Part shown: one piece after another, positions 23,491 to 35,811 of the stretch
Layout: every line of letters begins with the position of its first letter
How positions within the stretch are numbered: the first letter of the stretch is position 1
DNA from: Erythroxylum novogranatense
Lineage: Eukaryota > Streptophyta > Magnoliopsida > Malpighiales > Erythroxylaceae
Length of the DNA: 64,000 nucleotides
Assembly (NCBI GenBank): GCA_029891385.1
Contig: CM057225.1
Location: 10,412,060 to 10,476,059 of the forward strand
Reading direction: 5' to 3'
Notes under the pieces: model-generated
The model's input: only the letters and a program-made list of their open reading frames with translations
What the model was told of the DNA's origin: nothing
Databases searched by the model: none
Position numbers and translations under genes: made by a program

Positions 23491-23993
23491 TAGATGGGAA
23501 GAACTTCAGCAAGATTTGAACTTCAGGTCAGCTTCAAGCTCCAAACTCCAACCTCTGAAGAAGAAAGCAGAACCTGAAGTGGAGAGCAAAAACCTTAGAA
23601 CTTCAGTTGGATGAGATAGCTTCAACAGATCCTTCTAATCTACTTAAGGCTAAAGCTCGAAGATGAATCAGAAATTCCAGCAGTAAACACTTCAGCAAGA
23701 ATAACTTGACATCAAACACTCCAACAGGAACAGAACTTCAATGCCTCAAACTTAAATAAGCCTCGAGTTTGCACTTTTTCAATAGCAGCAACAACTTTTG
23801 TAGTAAACGGATTATCTTCAAGGAATGAAAGTTTTGCTGATGAACATCATTTGCAACCTATAAGTTTGACGTATTCTGTGTAATAGTCACTCAATAGCAA
23901 CTAAGTATGTGACTTTCTAGTATTATAAGAAATCAGTATCAGTGATCGAGTAAAACAGAAACTATGTAGCTTAGGAAAAATGGAAATTTTTGC
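23491..23993 (-). other. Copia-2 leader and start of 5' LTR, boundary unresolved
   Basis: Between gag and the LTR part that can be matched to the left copy. I find no TGGTATCAGAGC-type PBS. The matching part of the other LTR lies outside the window, so the LTR edge cannot be placed. No coding signal. Confidence 0.45.
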
Positions 23994-24646
23994 ACTTTCA
24001 AATCTGCTTCATTTCCACTCTTAAAAACCTTTTTCCATACCACTCAACCTACACACACTCGTAAGTATACCAAATCAACACTAAAAGCAAGGAAAAATTG
24101 CAAAAACTGATGAAGAGAAGAAAATAAGTTTTTCATAAAAGGTGCTGGTACTGTTTCATTGCTTCTTCGAAAGTGAATTATGGAGCTTTCCAAGTTAGCT
24201 CACACACATTTCTTTCTTGCTTACATCCAATGGCACAAAAAGAAAAGAAAAATAGCTAAAATGAGTAGGATCTTAACAAGTTTCATCCTCTCATTGGTTC
24301 AGCTAAAATAAAAGTGAAATTATTGGAAAAAACATCAACAAAAGCTGACACAAGGATTTCCTAATAAGTTAAAGCTGCAAGAGTAAATCAAGGACAAAAG
24401 TTGGTTGAAAACAATGGGAATAAAAAGACTGATACTCGACTTTCATTTCTTCAATGCCTATTATTGCTTTGACTTCAAATTCTACAGATCTGTTGATCTG
24501 TAAAACTTTAATTGCTTCAGGTTTATGGAAATTTGCTTCACAACTCAAAACTCTGCTTCGGGTTTCTCCATCTAATATAGCTACACTTGCTGAACATTTT
24601 CAAAGTCTTCATTCTTCAATCTTCCATCGCATGTAGCTTCATTTTC
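23994..24646 (-). repeat. Copia-2 5' LTR, left part
   Basis: Homologous to 17714-18394. Interrupted after CATTTTC by the chromovirus solo LTR; continues at 38049. Confidence 0.88.
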
Positions 24647-27600
24647 TGTAACATCCCATCACCGATGGGAAAGGTAAAATGGTAATTTGGAACGGGTTAG
24701 GAATGTTTAAACTCATCTCGGCATGAAAATGTATAATATGGCCTCCATATATGCATACATTGAAATTTTTATATATGCACATGATTGTACATGCATTCAT
24801 GACATTTCCCGGCTTATGTGTCTAAATGCAATTTTGTGAGATTTATGTGATATTTGAATTTAAAAAAATGATCTAGAGTGATCTAGGTGTGTTTTCCATT
24901 TTTAGGGGATTTTGGGAATTTTTGTGGAATTTTTGGGAATCAATGTCCGGACCGGAAAATTTTCAACTGGCTGACTAAGTGGATTTTTAGTACCGAAAAT
25001 TTATGTCCAATGGCCTTGGAATATTGGGTGAATTAATTTGGGATTGTAATTGGAGCCGTTGGAATTGGATGGATTAAAGATTTATTTTAATAGGGTTCTT
25101 TTATTACAAATCCATTAAATTGATTCTTGTCTTTTTGTTATTAAATGCCAAGTGTCATGAAACTCTTGGACTCATTTATTGCTTGGTTCATTCCTTACAT
25201 CCACGATTCTTCTCCTAGAAACATAACAAAAACCACTTTGAAAGCTTATTCTTCCTCCCATCCGTAGCCTCTTCTCCTTGCTTCTTTAATGGACTCTTCT
25301 TCTTCTTCTTATTAATCTCCACCCACACCAAAGCTCTTATATTTCCCTTCATGTGTCCATGCTTAAGTTTTCTACCTCCTTTGATATGGTGATTGTTGTG
25401 TTAGAGAAGGGAAGGAGGGGATTTGGTGAGTTAGTGGAAGATTGAAGAGTTGAAGCTTGTTTAGGTGAGAATGAAGTTGTCTATTCTTTTATTGGAAATT
25501 AGAAGCATTTATGGTGATTAATTGTGCATAAATTTCATAAAGATAGTGGTTAGATTGCTTAGGTATGAGTGTATGTATGTATGAGATTGAATGACTAATA
25601 TGTGTTGAATTGGTTTTTGATTAGTTTTGATGTTAGAGTGATGGTAGATGAGTGGTAATGAAGTAAGGAAATTGTGTATGTTGTTGCTGCTAAATTGTGA
25701 TGGATTACTCAAGTAATTGTTTTGATGAATTTATGGCTGAATTAGAGGTCCAAATGGATGCATATTGATGTAGGTAAAGTGATGAAATGAAAAGAGTTGA
25801 GGTAGGGAGGAAATCTGGAAAATGTGACTTTGTGTAGTTTTCAGATTTTGGCTCATAACATTTTATATGGTTGTCCAATTGCGCTGAGGTTTGTTTTAAA
25901 TTAAACTTAAGAAGTATGGCTAGATTTCATATGAAGGAATATTTGTCCAATTCTGATCTTAAGGATTTTAATTTTGGCATGCAAAGTGAATTGTTAGGTG
26001 CTGTATGAACAGTATCCGAACCTTGTGACATGAAACTTTGATGATTTTTTTAGGATTGAATTGGATTGAATTTGCTACTTTGGTCTCCATGAAAGTTGAA
26101 TATTTTTGTGTTAGCTTTCTAATTCCACTAAGTATGAATTTTTTTTATTTGTACGTTGGAAGTTATGGTGTGTTAATGTTCAGATGGTCATTCAGCTGAA
26201 AATGTGATTTGTGTGTAAGTGACTCTGAGTGAACAGGTTTTGTGCTATTTATGTTCTGGTATTTATTTGGGACTGTTAGTGGTGAAATTGGCTTAAATGA
26301 CCTTCTGAAAAGTTGTATAGGATTTTTGTATCTTTCTAATGAGGTATTTTTTGTGAATTTTGGATGTAAGGATTGTTAGATATAAATTTGTAAAGTTTTG
26401 TTATGGTTTGGGTTAAATGCTGAATTCTTGAACCCTAACAGGACAGCCACCTTAATGAGACGATTTGACCTAGTTTGAATGGGAATTTGCTTTAAATTCC
26501 TTCTTGAGAATTGTAGTATATTATCTGAGATTTTTATTGCTATATGGTATGTAATTTTTCGACAATGGGTTGGAAAGTTATGAATGTTGGAAGATTCTGT
26601 TACTGTGAGAATGAGACTTATATAGGCAGAAGCTTTTCTTGAGAATTTGAGTTGTTTAAAAGTTGATTTTGCTTCAAGTGATTCATGAAACTTGTAGAAA
26701 ATGTTTTTATCTTTCTTCTGACATATATCTTGGAATTTTTGGCATAAGGAATGGAAAGATAGGAATTTTTTGTAGAGTACAGTTACTGTTCATATGGTAG
26801 TTTTACTGTTTCATTGGGCAGAACTTTTGTTTGTGTTTTTGACCCTCTTATAGATTGAACTAGATTGGGGGGTCTTCTTGAAGATTGTAGAAAATATTTA
26901 GAGCTTTCTAATGGTGTATAATGTACCTTATTTGAAGTTATGAGTAAAAAGTTATGAGGATTGGAAGAACACAGTTACTGTTCATATGGTCATTTATGGG
27001 CATTAACTTTGAAGTAGTTTTTGGCACCAGTAGATGTGAGATTGGTTTGTGAGCCCATCATAGAACTTGTAGGGTTTCTTGTTATCTTTCCAATGAGATC
27101 TTTTTTGTAATTTTTGGATAAGTGTGTAAAGAGTTATGCATGTTACAAATTTAGATGGTGGAAGAGAGGGAAATAGTGCAAACTCTCTTATCTTTTGTTT
27201 TGTCCTAAAGCTTCTTTTGCTTATATCTTCGTCATCTGACCTCCGATTGACCTGATTCTCGAAGCGTCGGATTCATAAGAAAATTATCTACCTCTCTATG
27301 TGGAATTGTGAACTTGTAGGATTTTAATTGAAATTTAGGGATTGAATCCAAGTGAGAGAATTGATTAACTTTTGTCAATATCCGGACATATAGAGGTCCA
27401 AATTGAGTAATTCTAGTGTCTATAGGTTCCTAAGACATAGGGGAATCTTTTTTGATGTGAATTATGGGAAATGCCGAGAATGTCATGAACATGCATTGTA
27501 CACGCTTTAATTGTTCCATGTGCATTGTTTGATACTTCTGAATATACATTTGGTAATGTGTAATTATTTTGTTTGTTATAGAGGCACAGTTGGAACGTCA

Positions 27601-28595
27601 TCCCACGGACGTTACCGAGACTTCCCAACATTAGCTCGGAATCTATTTGGTGAGTAACCTAGATGGTTCCTCAATTATAATTTGTTTATATTTTGCACTA
27701 ATAATACTGTGGAGAATAATGGTGGGACTGTTGTGTTTGATTATGCCTATATTCCGAACCGAAGGTTTCCGATGTATGTGGGATATGAGATAGAAGTGTT
27801 ATCTGTTTGTGAATTTGTGACTTACGTGTCTTTGATGTGATAAATTGTGATACTTGAATGGATTGTGATACAGTTACTGCCTAATTGTGACATGTGGATG
27901 AATTGTGATACAATTACTATTAAATTGGGACATATGCATTTCATACATGAATGCATGATCAGATAATGACAGTTGTGACCGGAGCAGCCACCGAGAGCTA
28001 AGAGCTCAACATATTGGGTCTTGAGCCCACACTGATTCAGAGCCACAGGCTCACTGATTAATGCGCCCATACTTGGACAAGTTAGAGCCTCAGGTTCACC
28101 GATTAATGCCCCCATATTGGGACAGTTTAGGCGCTCGGTCACAACACCGAAATAAATTGGAAAGGGTTATGTGCGCATTACATATGCATTGGATTGCACT
28201 TCTTTGAATGAATGAAAGGCTAACTGCCTTGTGATTCTGTGGTAATTTCTGAATGTGAATTGGGAAATAACTGTCTTATGTTTGAATGTTTTACGAATTC
28301 AATTAGTTATAGATGTTTCAACAAATGAAATGTGACACATTGTCTATGTTCAAGTGCAATTGTGCAATGTGCTTAAATATGCAACAATGCGGAAATATAT
28401 GATATGTGAATTGATGTGTTACATGAATTGAGAGAACCATCGATGATAGTTCCCTACTGAGTTCGTAAAACTCACCCAAAAATTGCAATTATTTTTCAGG
28501 ACTTAAAAGAATACCCCGTTAGGCAACGGGCGTATGGCATTTACTGGTTAATGAAATAGAGGAGTGGTCGGGATCAGTTCGCGTCTGCATTAGTG
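24647..28595 (+). repeat. Solo LTR, left portion
   Basis: Non-coding, AT-rich. Contains many diverged internal repeats of the type TTGTAGAA-TTTTTATCTTTC-GGAATTTTTGG-AAAGTTATG across about 25850-27170. No protein recognised. Ends at the ATTAG target site (28591-28595). Confidence 0.85.
27972..28145 (+). other. Multi-hairpin LTR module, solo LTR version
   Basis: Outer 10-bp arms GTTGTGACCG (27972-27981) and CGGTCACAAC (28136-28145) are perfectly complementary. Inside are GAGCTAAGAGCTC, GGGTCTTGAGCCC and GAGCCACAGGCTC stems and a partly duplicated CGATTAATGC...GGGACA unit. Total 174 bp. Confidence 0.75.
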
Positions 28596-29610
28596 TTGGA
28601 CCCCGATCTTTTAGTGGAAATTGGAAATATGAAAATAAAAATTTGATAAGATTTTTTGTATATGAATGGAGTTATAGATATTTTTGCCTTAAGGAAATTG
28701 ATGAGAAAAGATTTGTTTGATTTGATAACTTTGGGTTTCAAATAGATTTGTATGGGTTATGAAAGTTCAAGTGGATGAGTGGATTGAAATGGAAGTTGAA
28801 ATCAAGAAATAGAAAGTGAAAGTGTAAAATTTTGAAGAAATTAGAAAGTAAAGACAATTTGGTTGGTTATGCATGTGGTGTTTTAAGTTAGATTATTGTA
28901 AGAATAAGATTTCAGTCATATGTGGAGAATGGTGGAGTTTTGTATCTTTTGTACTTGGACTTGAATACTGATGTTGTAATATGGCTTGGAATGCCATTTA
29001 ATTTTATAAACATTTATCTTATGATGTTAATGAGACATGGATTTATATATGGATATGAAAGATCAATTGTGTAAGAATATCAATTGTGTATAGATTTGTG
29101 TGTTTTGTGTTTGAGAGGAATTAGTTGAAGAGCTTGTGGTGATGTGTTGATATGTGAAGTTGATGTGTTAGAATGGTGTTAGAAACTTCAATGGCAAATC
29201 TGTACTGATTTAAATATATTTGGCCAAAGTGGTCTTAATGAAAGTTGTAGTTCATGTTTCCAGCTTTCTAACGCCATAAAGTATGCAATTTTTCGATATC
29301 GGGGCAAAAAGTTATGATAAATTGAAGTTTGGATATTGCTTAGGTGATTGCTAAACGGGCAGAAACTTTGATTGAAAAATTGACTTATCTAGAGGGTGAA
29401 GTTACTTTGGAGTTCTTTATGAACATTGTAGAGGTTGTTTTATCTTTCCATTGATATAAAGCATGAAAATATTGGACAAGAGAGTAGAAAGAGTGATCTT
29501 GGTATGAGTTATGATAAGGAAAGATTTGGAGACAAGATTGGTAGTGATCTGAAAAATGTTATGAAGGAGCCGATCGACAATGTAGCCTCTAAGACTTCCA
29601 AATTCGGGTC
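28596..29610 (+). repeat. TGTTGG-family LTR, copy C, internally deleted
   Basis: Inverted relative to copies A and B. Lacks about 0.87 kb that copy A has (33220-34090 region); the deletion joins at AAATGTT, a short match present at both edges in copy A. Its inner end stops at CGGGTC without the CCAACA terminus. Confidence 0.8.
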
Positions 29611-29615
29611 GGAAG

Positions 29616-31008
29616 TTAGGTGTAGTGTTCACCTCGGTGCGAAGAGCATGACTTCAGTATTTTGAAGATATCTTGAGCTATAAAGCTCGGATCGATCTGA
29701 TTATTGAAGCATTGGATTCATAAGACATATAGGAACATTTATCTAGAAGAAAGTTTTGTCAAATGGCTTCATTTACCTGATCGAAATAATCATACAAGAT
29801 GTCAGTTTTAAAGACCAATGGAGGGGCAATTTTGGAAGTTTACTTAAAGGGTTAAGTTTATAGGCTTAAATAGAGGGGCTTATGGGTCATTCCCCATTCA
29901 TTAAATGACATGACACTATAAAAAGAATTGAGCTGTTGTTTCTTTAAGTGAGGCATGACACTTGAACAAAAGGAAAGAAAATAAGAGAGTAGAGAGAAGG
30001 GAGAGCAAGCTTCGGTGGAGAAAAAGGGGAGAAAGCTAGGGCTCGATTTTTCTACCACTTGAAGAGTGATTTTGATGTCATTCTAAGAGAGAGAAAGGTG
30101 GAGGATGAAGAGAGCTTCATCTTGAACCAAGAAAATCCGAAAATGGAGGAGAAACGAGGTAAGAGCAATTTTTAAGAATTGAGTTTCTCTTGAAGTTTTG
30201 GTTTAGAATCATGGAAAATGGAATGGGTTTGTGGAGTATGAAGTTAATTTTGTTGATTTCTAAGTATTATGGGTTTAATTTTGGATGGAAATTAATTAGG
30301 GTTTATGCCCAAATTTGGAATTTGGGGATTTTGGAAATTTGTGATTTAGAAAGCTTGAATATATGAGGGATTAGTGTTTCTAAGTTCAATTTGAGGATTA
30401 AGTTGATTATGATATTGAATTTGTGTGGAATTGCTTTAGGTAAAGTTAAATTGGAAGAAAGAAGGAATCAATGGACAAATTGGAGCAAGGAACAAGTTTC
30501 TAGCATCGATTCGAGGTGGGTACCTGTTTATAATAAAATTTATAAGCCACTAATGCTTTCTTTAAATAAAGAGATTTTCTGATTTCAATTGCATCGTAAA
30601 TGTTGCACCATTATGTGAATGATTTAAAAAATCATTATTGACTCCATACATAAACGTTTGATGAAATGCAAAATACATTTGTGTTATGCCTCGAAAGATC
30701 CCATGGCATTTCGTATATTTGGAAAAGAGCATTCGATAAAGTGATTGAGCATGAGTATGTGCTTTTCTTTGGGCGAGAGAGGAATGTTGTGTTAGTCACG
30801 TGCACGTCGACATTTAAGCCTGCTCCCGGCTACCCGTTAGAGGCCACGAGATCCTGAGAATACGGACTCGTTGTGTTTACGATAAACTTCGGTTTATTCG
30901 TTGTGTTCCACAGAACTCTCGAGCCATGTGTTGTGCATTGCATATGTGAATTGCCATTGCATCTATGAATTGTCGAGTTGATGCATTCATGTTTTATAAA
31001 TTTATGGG
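29616..31008 (+). repeat. Left arm of 1.4-kb inverted repeat
   Basis: 1393 bp, complementary to 31783-33176 with only scattered mismatches and small indels. Carries TATAAAAA at 29927-29934, then a purine-rich leader (29980-30030), features of an LTR promoter. Short open frames here reappear on the opposite strand of the right arm, as expected of a duplication, and are not genes. Confidence 0.9.
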
Positions 31009-31782
31009 TTTATGGCTGAAAGCCTAAAAATCATATGTTTTGCAAATGGCGATTTTGGCTACAACGAGAAAAGTACTTTTTGAAAATGTGCTTTACGGAT
31101 TTCAAAGAAATATTTTCCAAGACTAGAAAAGAAAAAGAATTTCAAGGATTTTGCTTATATATATTCGTTATAAACTGTTACCCACGGGCTGTAAAGCTCA
31201 CCCCCCCTTCATTCCCATCCACAGGTGATGAGAAGAAGATCGGGTGAAAGAAAATGAAGATTTCTGTTTACATGTGTTTTATTGTATTATTGTTAAGTGA
31301 GATGGTTGCTGAGAAGTCTGGAATTGTTGTGTATTGTGTACTTTGGTTTAGGGTTATGGGTAATGTATAAGGCTTGAAAATGCCACTATGATTTGTATAA
31401 AGCTTTGATTTATGAAATGGTGTATAAATCGTAATTGTACTTATGAGGTTTAGATGAGGCTATTGAGTTATGGTATTGCACATGGATATGTTATATAACT
31501 TGTGTATGCCCAACTGAGATATATGCATGATTTGTATATGGAGAAATGTGAATGAACAGGTATTGGACGTTTTATAGTGCGATTGTATGTGAATGTTATT
31601 GGATTGAGGATATTGAAGTCACTTGTAAGAGATGGAATGAAAATGAAAGAAAGAAAGAAAGAAAAAAATGTACACGGATTGGATTAGTTTTGACTGATAG
31701 TCTTAAGGTTTCCAACGCAAACGCTTTCTTTGATACTTGTTCACGGATGTCGGCTCCGTTTTGTTACGTATAAGAAATTGGT
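31009..31782 (+). other. Spacer between inverted-repeat arms
   Basis: 774 bp, single copy in the window. Contains GTAAAGCTCACCCCCCC and CACAGGTGATGAG near 31190-31230, resembling the U5 side of the chromovirus LTRs here (GTAAAACTCACCCAAA...TTTTCAGG at 28465). A GAAA run lies at about 31647-31668. No gene seen. Confidence 0.7.
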
Positions 31783-33176
31783 CCCATAAATTTATAAAAC
31801 ATGAATGCATCAACTCGGCAATTCATAGATGCAATGGCAATTCACATATGCAATGCACAACACATGGCTCGAGAGTTCCGTAGAACACAACGAATAAACC
31901 GAAGTTTATCGTAAACACAACGAGTCTGATTTCTTAGGATCTCGTGGCCTCTAACGGGCAGCCGGGAGCAGGCTTAAACGTCGACGTGCACGTGACTAAC
32001 ACAACGTTCCTCTCTCGCCCAAACAAAAGCACATACTTATGCTCAATCACTTTATCGAATGCTCTTTTCCAAATATACGAAATGCCATGGGATCTTTCGA
32101 GGCATAACACAAATGTATTTTGCATTTCATCAAATGTTTATGTATGGAGTCAATAATGGTTTTTTAAATCATTCACATAATGGTGCAACATTTACGATAC
32201 AATTGAAATCAGAAAATCTCTTTATTTAAAGAAAGCATTAGTGGCTTATAAATTTTATTATAAACAGGTACCCACCTCGAATCGATGCTAGAAACTTGTT
32301 CCTTGCTCCAATTTGTCCATTGATTCCTTCTTTCTTCCAATTTAACTTTACCTAAAGCAATTCCACACAAATTCAATATCATAATTAACTTAATCCTCAA
32401 ATTGAACTTAGAAACACTAATCCCTCATATATTCAAGCTTTCTAAATCACAAATTTCCAAAATCCTCAAATTCCAAATTTGGGCATAAACCCTAATTAAT
32501 TTCCATCCAAAATTAAACCCATAATACTTAGAAATCAATAAAATTAACTTCATACTCCACAAACCCATTCCATTTTCCATGATTCTAAACCAAAACTTCA
32601 AGAGAAACTCAAATCTTAAAAACTGCTCTTACCTCATTTCTCCTCCATTTTTGGATTTTCTTGGTTCAAGATGAAGCTCTCTTCATCCTCCACCTTTCTC
32701 TCTCTTAGAATGACATCAAAATCACTCTTCAAGTGGTAGAAAAATCGAGCCCTAGCTTTCTCCCCTTTTTCTCCACCGAAGCTTGCTCTCCCTTCTCTCT
32801 TCTCTCTTATTTTCTTTCCTTTTGTTCAAGTGTCGTGCCTCACTTAAAGAAACAACTGCTCAATCCTTTTTATAGTTTCATGTCATTTAATGAATGGGGA
32901 ATGTCCCATAAACCCCTCCATTTAAGCCTATAAACTTAACCCTTTAAGTAAACTTCCAAAATTGCCCCTCCATTGGTCTTTAAAACTGACATCTTGTATG
33001 ATTATTTCGATCCGGTAAATGAAGCCATTTGACAAAACTTTCTTCTAGATAAATGTTCCTCTTTGTCTTATGAATCCAATGCTTTAAGAATCAGATCGAT
33101 CCGAACTCTATAGCTCAAGATATCTTCAAAATACTGAAGTCTGTTCTTCAGACCTGAGGCTGAACACTACACCTAA
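31783..33176 (-). repeat. Right arm of 1.4-kb inverted repeat
   Basis: 1394 bp, reverse complement of 29616-31008. The TATA-like box of the left arm is changed here (about 32868-32876). Joins LTR-A four bases later at 33181. Confidence 0.9.
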
Positions 33177-33180
33177 CAAA

Positions 33181-35043
33181 TGTTGGGACCCAAATTTGGA
33201 AGTCTTAGAGGAAAAATTATAGCTCGACTTATGCATAACATTTGTAGCCCCATGTCTCTAGTTTAATTTCCAAAAAGAATCAGATCAATCGGAGCTCTAC
33301 CAACCGAGATATATCCAAAATACTAAACACTGTTCAAACTTTTACAACCGATCAGCTCACTTTGATCGGGTCGATCTTTTTCCGTTTAATGCCAAAACTG
33401 ATCTACATAGTATGAAAAGATAGAAAAATATATTAGGAATCCAACGCTTTGAAAATCGACTCAATCGGAGGTCTACACAAAAATTTATGGCCAAAAGAAG
33501 GAAGAGGGTCAAAACACAAAAGAGCGATGATGTCGTCACAGACATAAATTAAATGCGTGATGACGTCAGCACAAACGCAAAAATTCGTCTGTGATGACGT
33601 CAGCACAGACGCAAAAATTTGTCTGTGATGACGTCAGCACAGACGCAAAAATTCGTTTGTGATGACGTCATCACAGACGAAAAATGAAGACTAACTTCGT
33701 CTGACCCCTTTCTCCAGAACATCCCCACTTAAAAAGATCATAACTTTCTACTTAAAACTCCAAATTAGACACGGTTTAATTCGTTGGAAAGCTAAGAGAA
33801 AAATATACAACTTTCCAGAAGAAAAGTTTGGCAAAATCTATCTTTAACAATCCCAAAATTGCCCCTAAAATCGAAGGATCAGACTTTCGTTCCTGCACCA
33901 ACACTGCACCCAAATCTTAACTTCATGACACTATTTGAGACTCTTAGGCACATAATTGAAATTCGATGTCTTCTTACAAAATGTAGCCATATATCTCTAG
34001 TTTAATACAAATCAAGAATCATCTCGTTTGGATTACTATAGAAAACGTTATGGTTAAAATACTGAAGCATATTCAGTGAACATTTTTCAGATCACTACCA
34101 ATCTTGTCTCCAAATCTTTCCTTATCATAACTCATACCAAGATCACTCTTTCTACTCTCTTGTCCAATATTTTCATGTTTTATATCAATGGAAAGATAAA
34201 ACAACCTCTACAATGTTCATAAAGAACTCCAAAGTAACTTCACCCTCTAGATAAGTCAATTTTTCAATCAAAGTTTCTGTCCGTTTAGCAATCACTTAAG
34301 CAATATCCAAACTTCAATTTATCATAACTTCTTGCCCCGATATCGAAAAATTGCATACTTTATGGCGTTAGAAAGCTGGAAACATGAACTACAACTTTCA
34401 TTAAGACCACTTTGGCCAAATATATCTAGATCAGTACAGATTTGCCATTGAAGTTTCTAGTACCATTCCAACACATCAACTTCACATATCAACACATCAC
34501 CACAAGCTCTTCAACGAATTCCTCTCGAACACAAAACACACAAATCTATACACAATTGATATTCTTACAGAATTGATCTTTCATATCCATATATAAATCC
34601 ATGTCTCATTAACATCATAAGATAAATGTTTATAAAATTAAATGGCATTCCAAGCCATATTACAACATCAGTATTCAAGTCCAAGTACAAAAGATACAAA
34701 ACTCCACCATTCTCCACATATCACTGAAATCTTATTCTTACAATAATCTAACTTAAAACACCACATGCATAACCAACCAAATTGTCTTTACTTTCTAATT
34801 TCTTCAAAATTTTACACTTTCACTTTCTATTTCTTGATTTCAACTTCCATTTCAATCCACTCATCCACTTGAACTTTCATAACCCATACAAATCTATTTG
34901 AAACCCAAAGTTATCAAATCAAACAAATCTTTTCTCATCAATTTCCTTAAGGCAAAAATATCTATAACTCCATTCATATACAAAAATCTTATCAAATTTT
35001 ATTTTCATATTTCCAATTTCCACTAAAAGATCGGGGTCTAACA
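33181..35043 (-). repeat. TGTTGG-family LTR, copy A
   Basis: 1863 bp, TGTTGGGACCC...GGGGTCTAACA. Direct repeat of 35812-37700. Contains TGACGTCA array 33561-33670. Followed by a PPT, so it is the 3' LTR of a minus-strand unit, but its left flank is the inverted-repeat arm rather than a TSD copy. Confidence 0.9.
33561..33670. repeat. TGACGTCA palindrome array, copy A
   Basis: Exact TGACGTCA at 33561, 33595, 33629 and 33663, period 34 bp, plus a degenerate site near 33528. The unit extends to a larger near-palindrome with TGTGATGACGTCATCACA at its core. TGACGTCA is a classic bZIP-type binding core (established). Confidence 0.9.
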
Positions 35044-35811
35044 ATTCTCCCCCTCTTAAAAGAATTTCGCCCTCGAAATTCCTATCTGAATAATCAATAA
35101 GTAACTTATTCTCTAAAATAATCTCTTTAAATAATCATATTCATTCACTTCTGAACTAATTTTCATCATACATATTTCTCAACTTGCTCATAATTTATCA
35201 CTTGTATCAAATACCACCAATATCATATCATATCAATATGTCTTATGATTTACACAAGTCAATGATCCAATTCTTAATAACCTTAATATGGACCAATACC
35301 ATTCAATTTAATCCTTTTGAACTTCCATATATATATCTATATCTTTATCATTCCAAATCAACATATTGATCTTCCATACATATATTTCTATCATTAATCT
35401 CATCTTTCTAGCATTTCTCATTTCATCTCGCAAATATTCAAAATCAAATCATCCTTCACATTAATCCTTTGACTTTCTATACATATATCTCCATCACCAT
35501 CTCATTATTCAAGTCATCAATGCCCAAAATCAAATCACAAAATTGTCAAAGCCTAATCATCATGAAATTTCACTCTCATTCATTCACGTATTCCTAAAAT
35601 CAATCAAATAATCACCTTTGTTCTTCAAAGCAAACTTATCCACATCAATATCACACTCCCACTAATTCAATCATACTTCTTGTCATCAAAAGAAAACGAT
35701 CACTTAGCACTTTCTTACAATCTCAATCTTATCCTTACAAACTCTTATCGATTTCTTACTCATACACATACGTCCAAGTAAGATCATGTTACTGGGCTCT
35801 GATACCACAAA
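35044..35811 (-). other. Minimal 768-bp interior of a deleted LTR element
   Basis: Starts with a PPT (coding-strand AAGAGGGGGAGAAT, 35044-35057) and a pol-tail vestige (AATTTCGAGGGCGAAATTC on the coding strand, about 35064-35082). Ends with a tRNA-iMet PBS (reverse complement of 35796-35807 is TGGTATCAGAGC). Between them is non-coding AT-rich DNA. A TRIM/LARD-like interior: priming signals kept, all proteins lost. Confidence 0.8.

Noticed and set aside
29858..32933. Pairs of identical short proteins on opposite strands (for example 29858-30058 and 32733-32933; 30391-30582 and 32209-32400)
   Set aside because: They are mirror products of the inverted-repeat arms in LTR-type sequence, lack any domain and are not conserved as genes.
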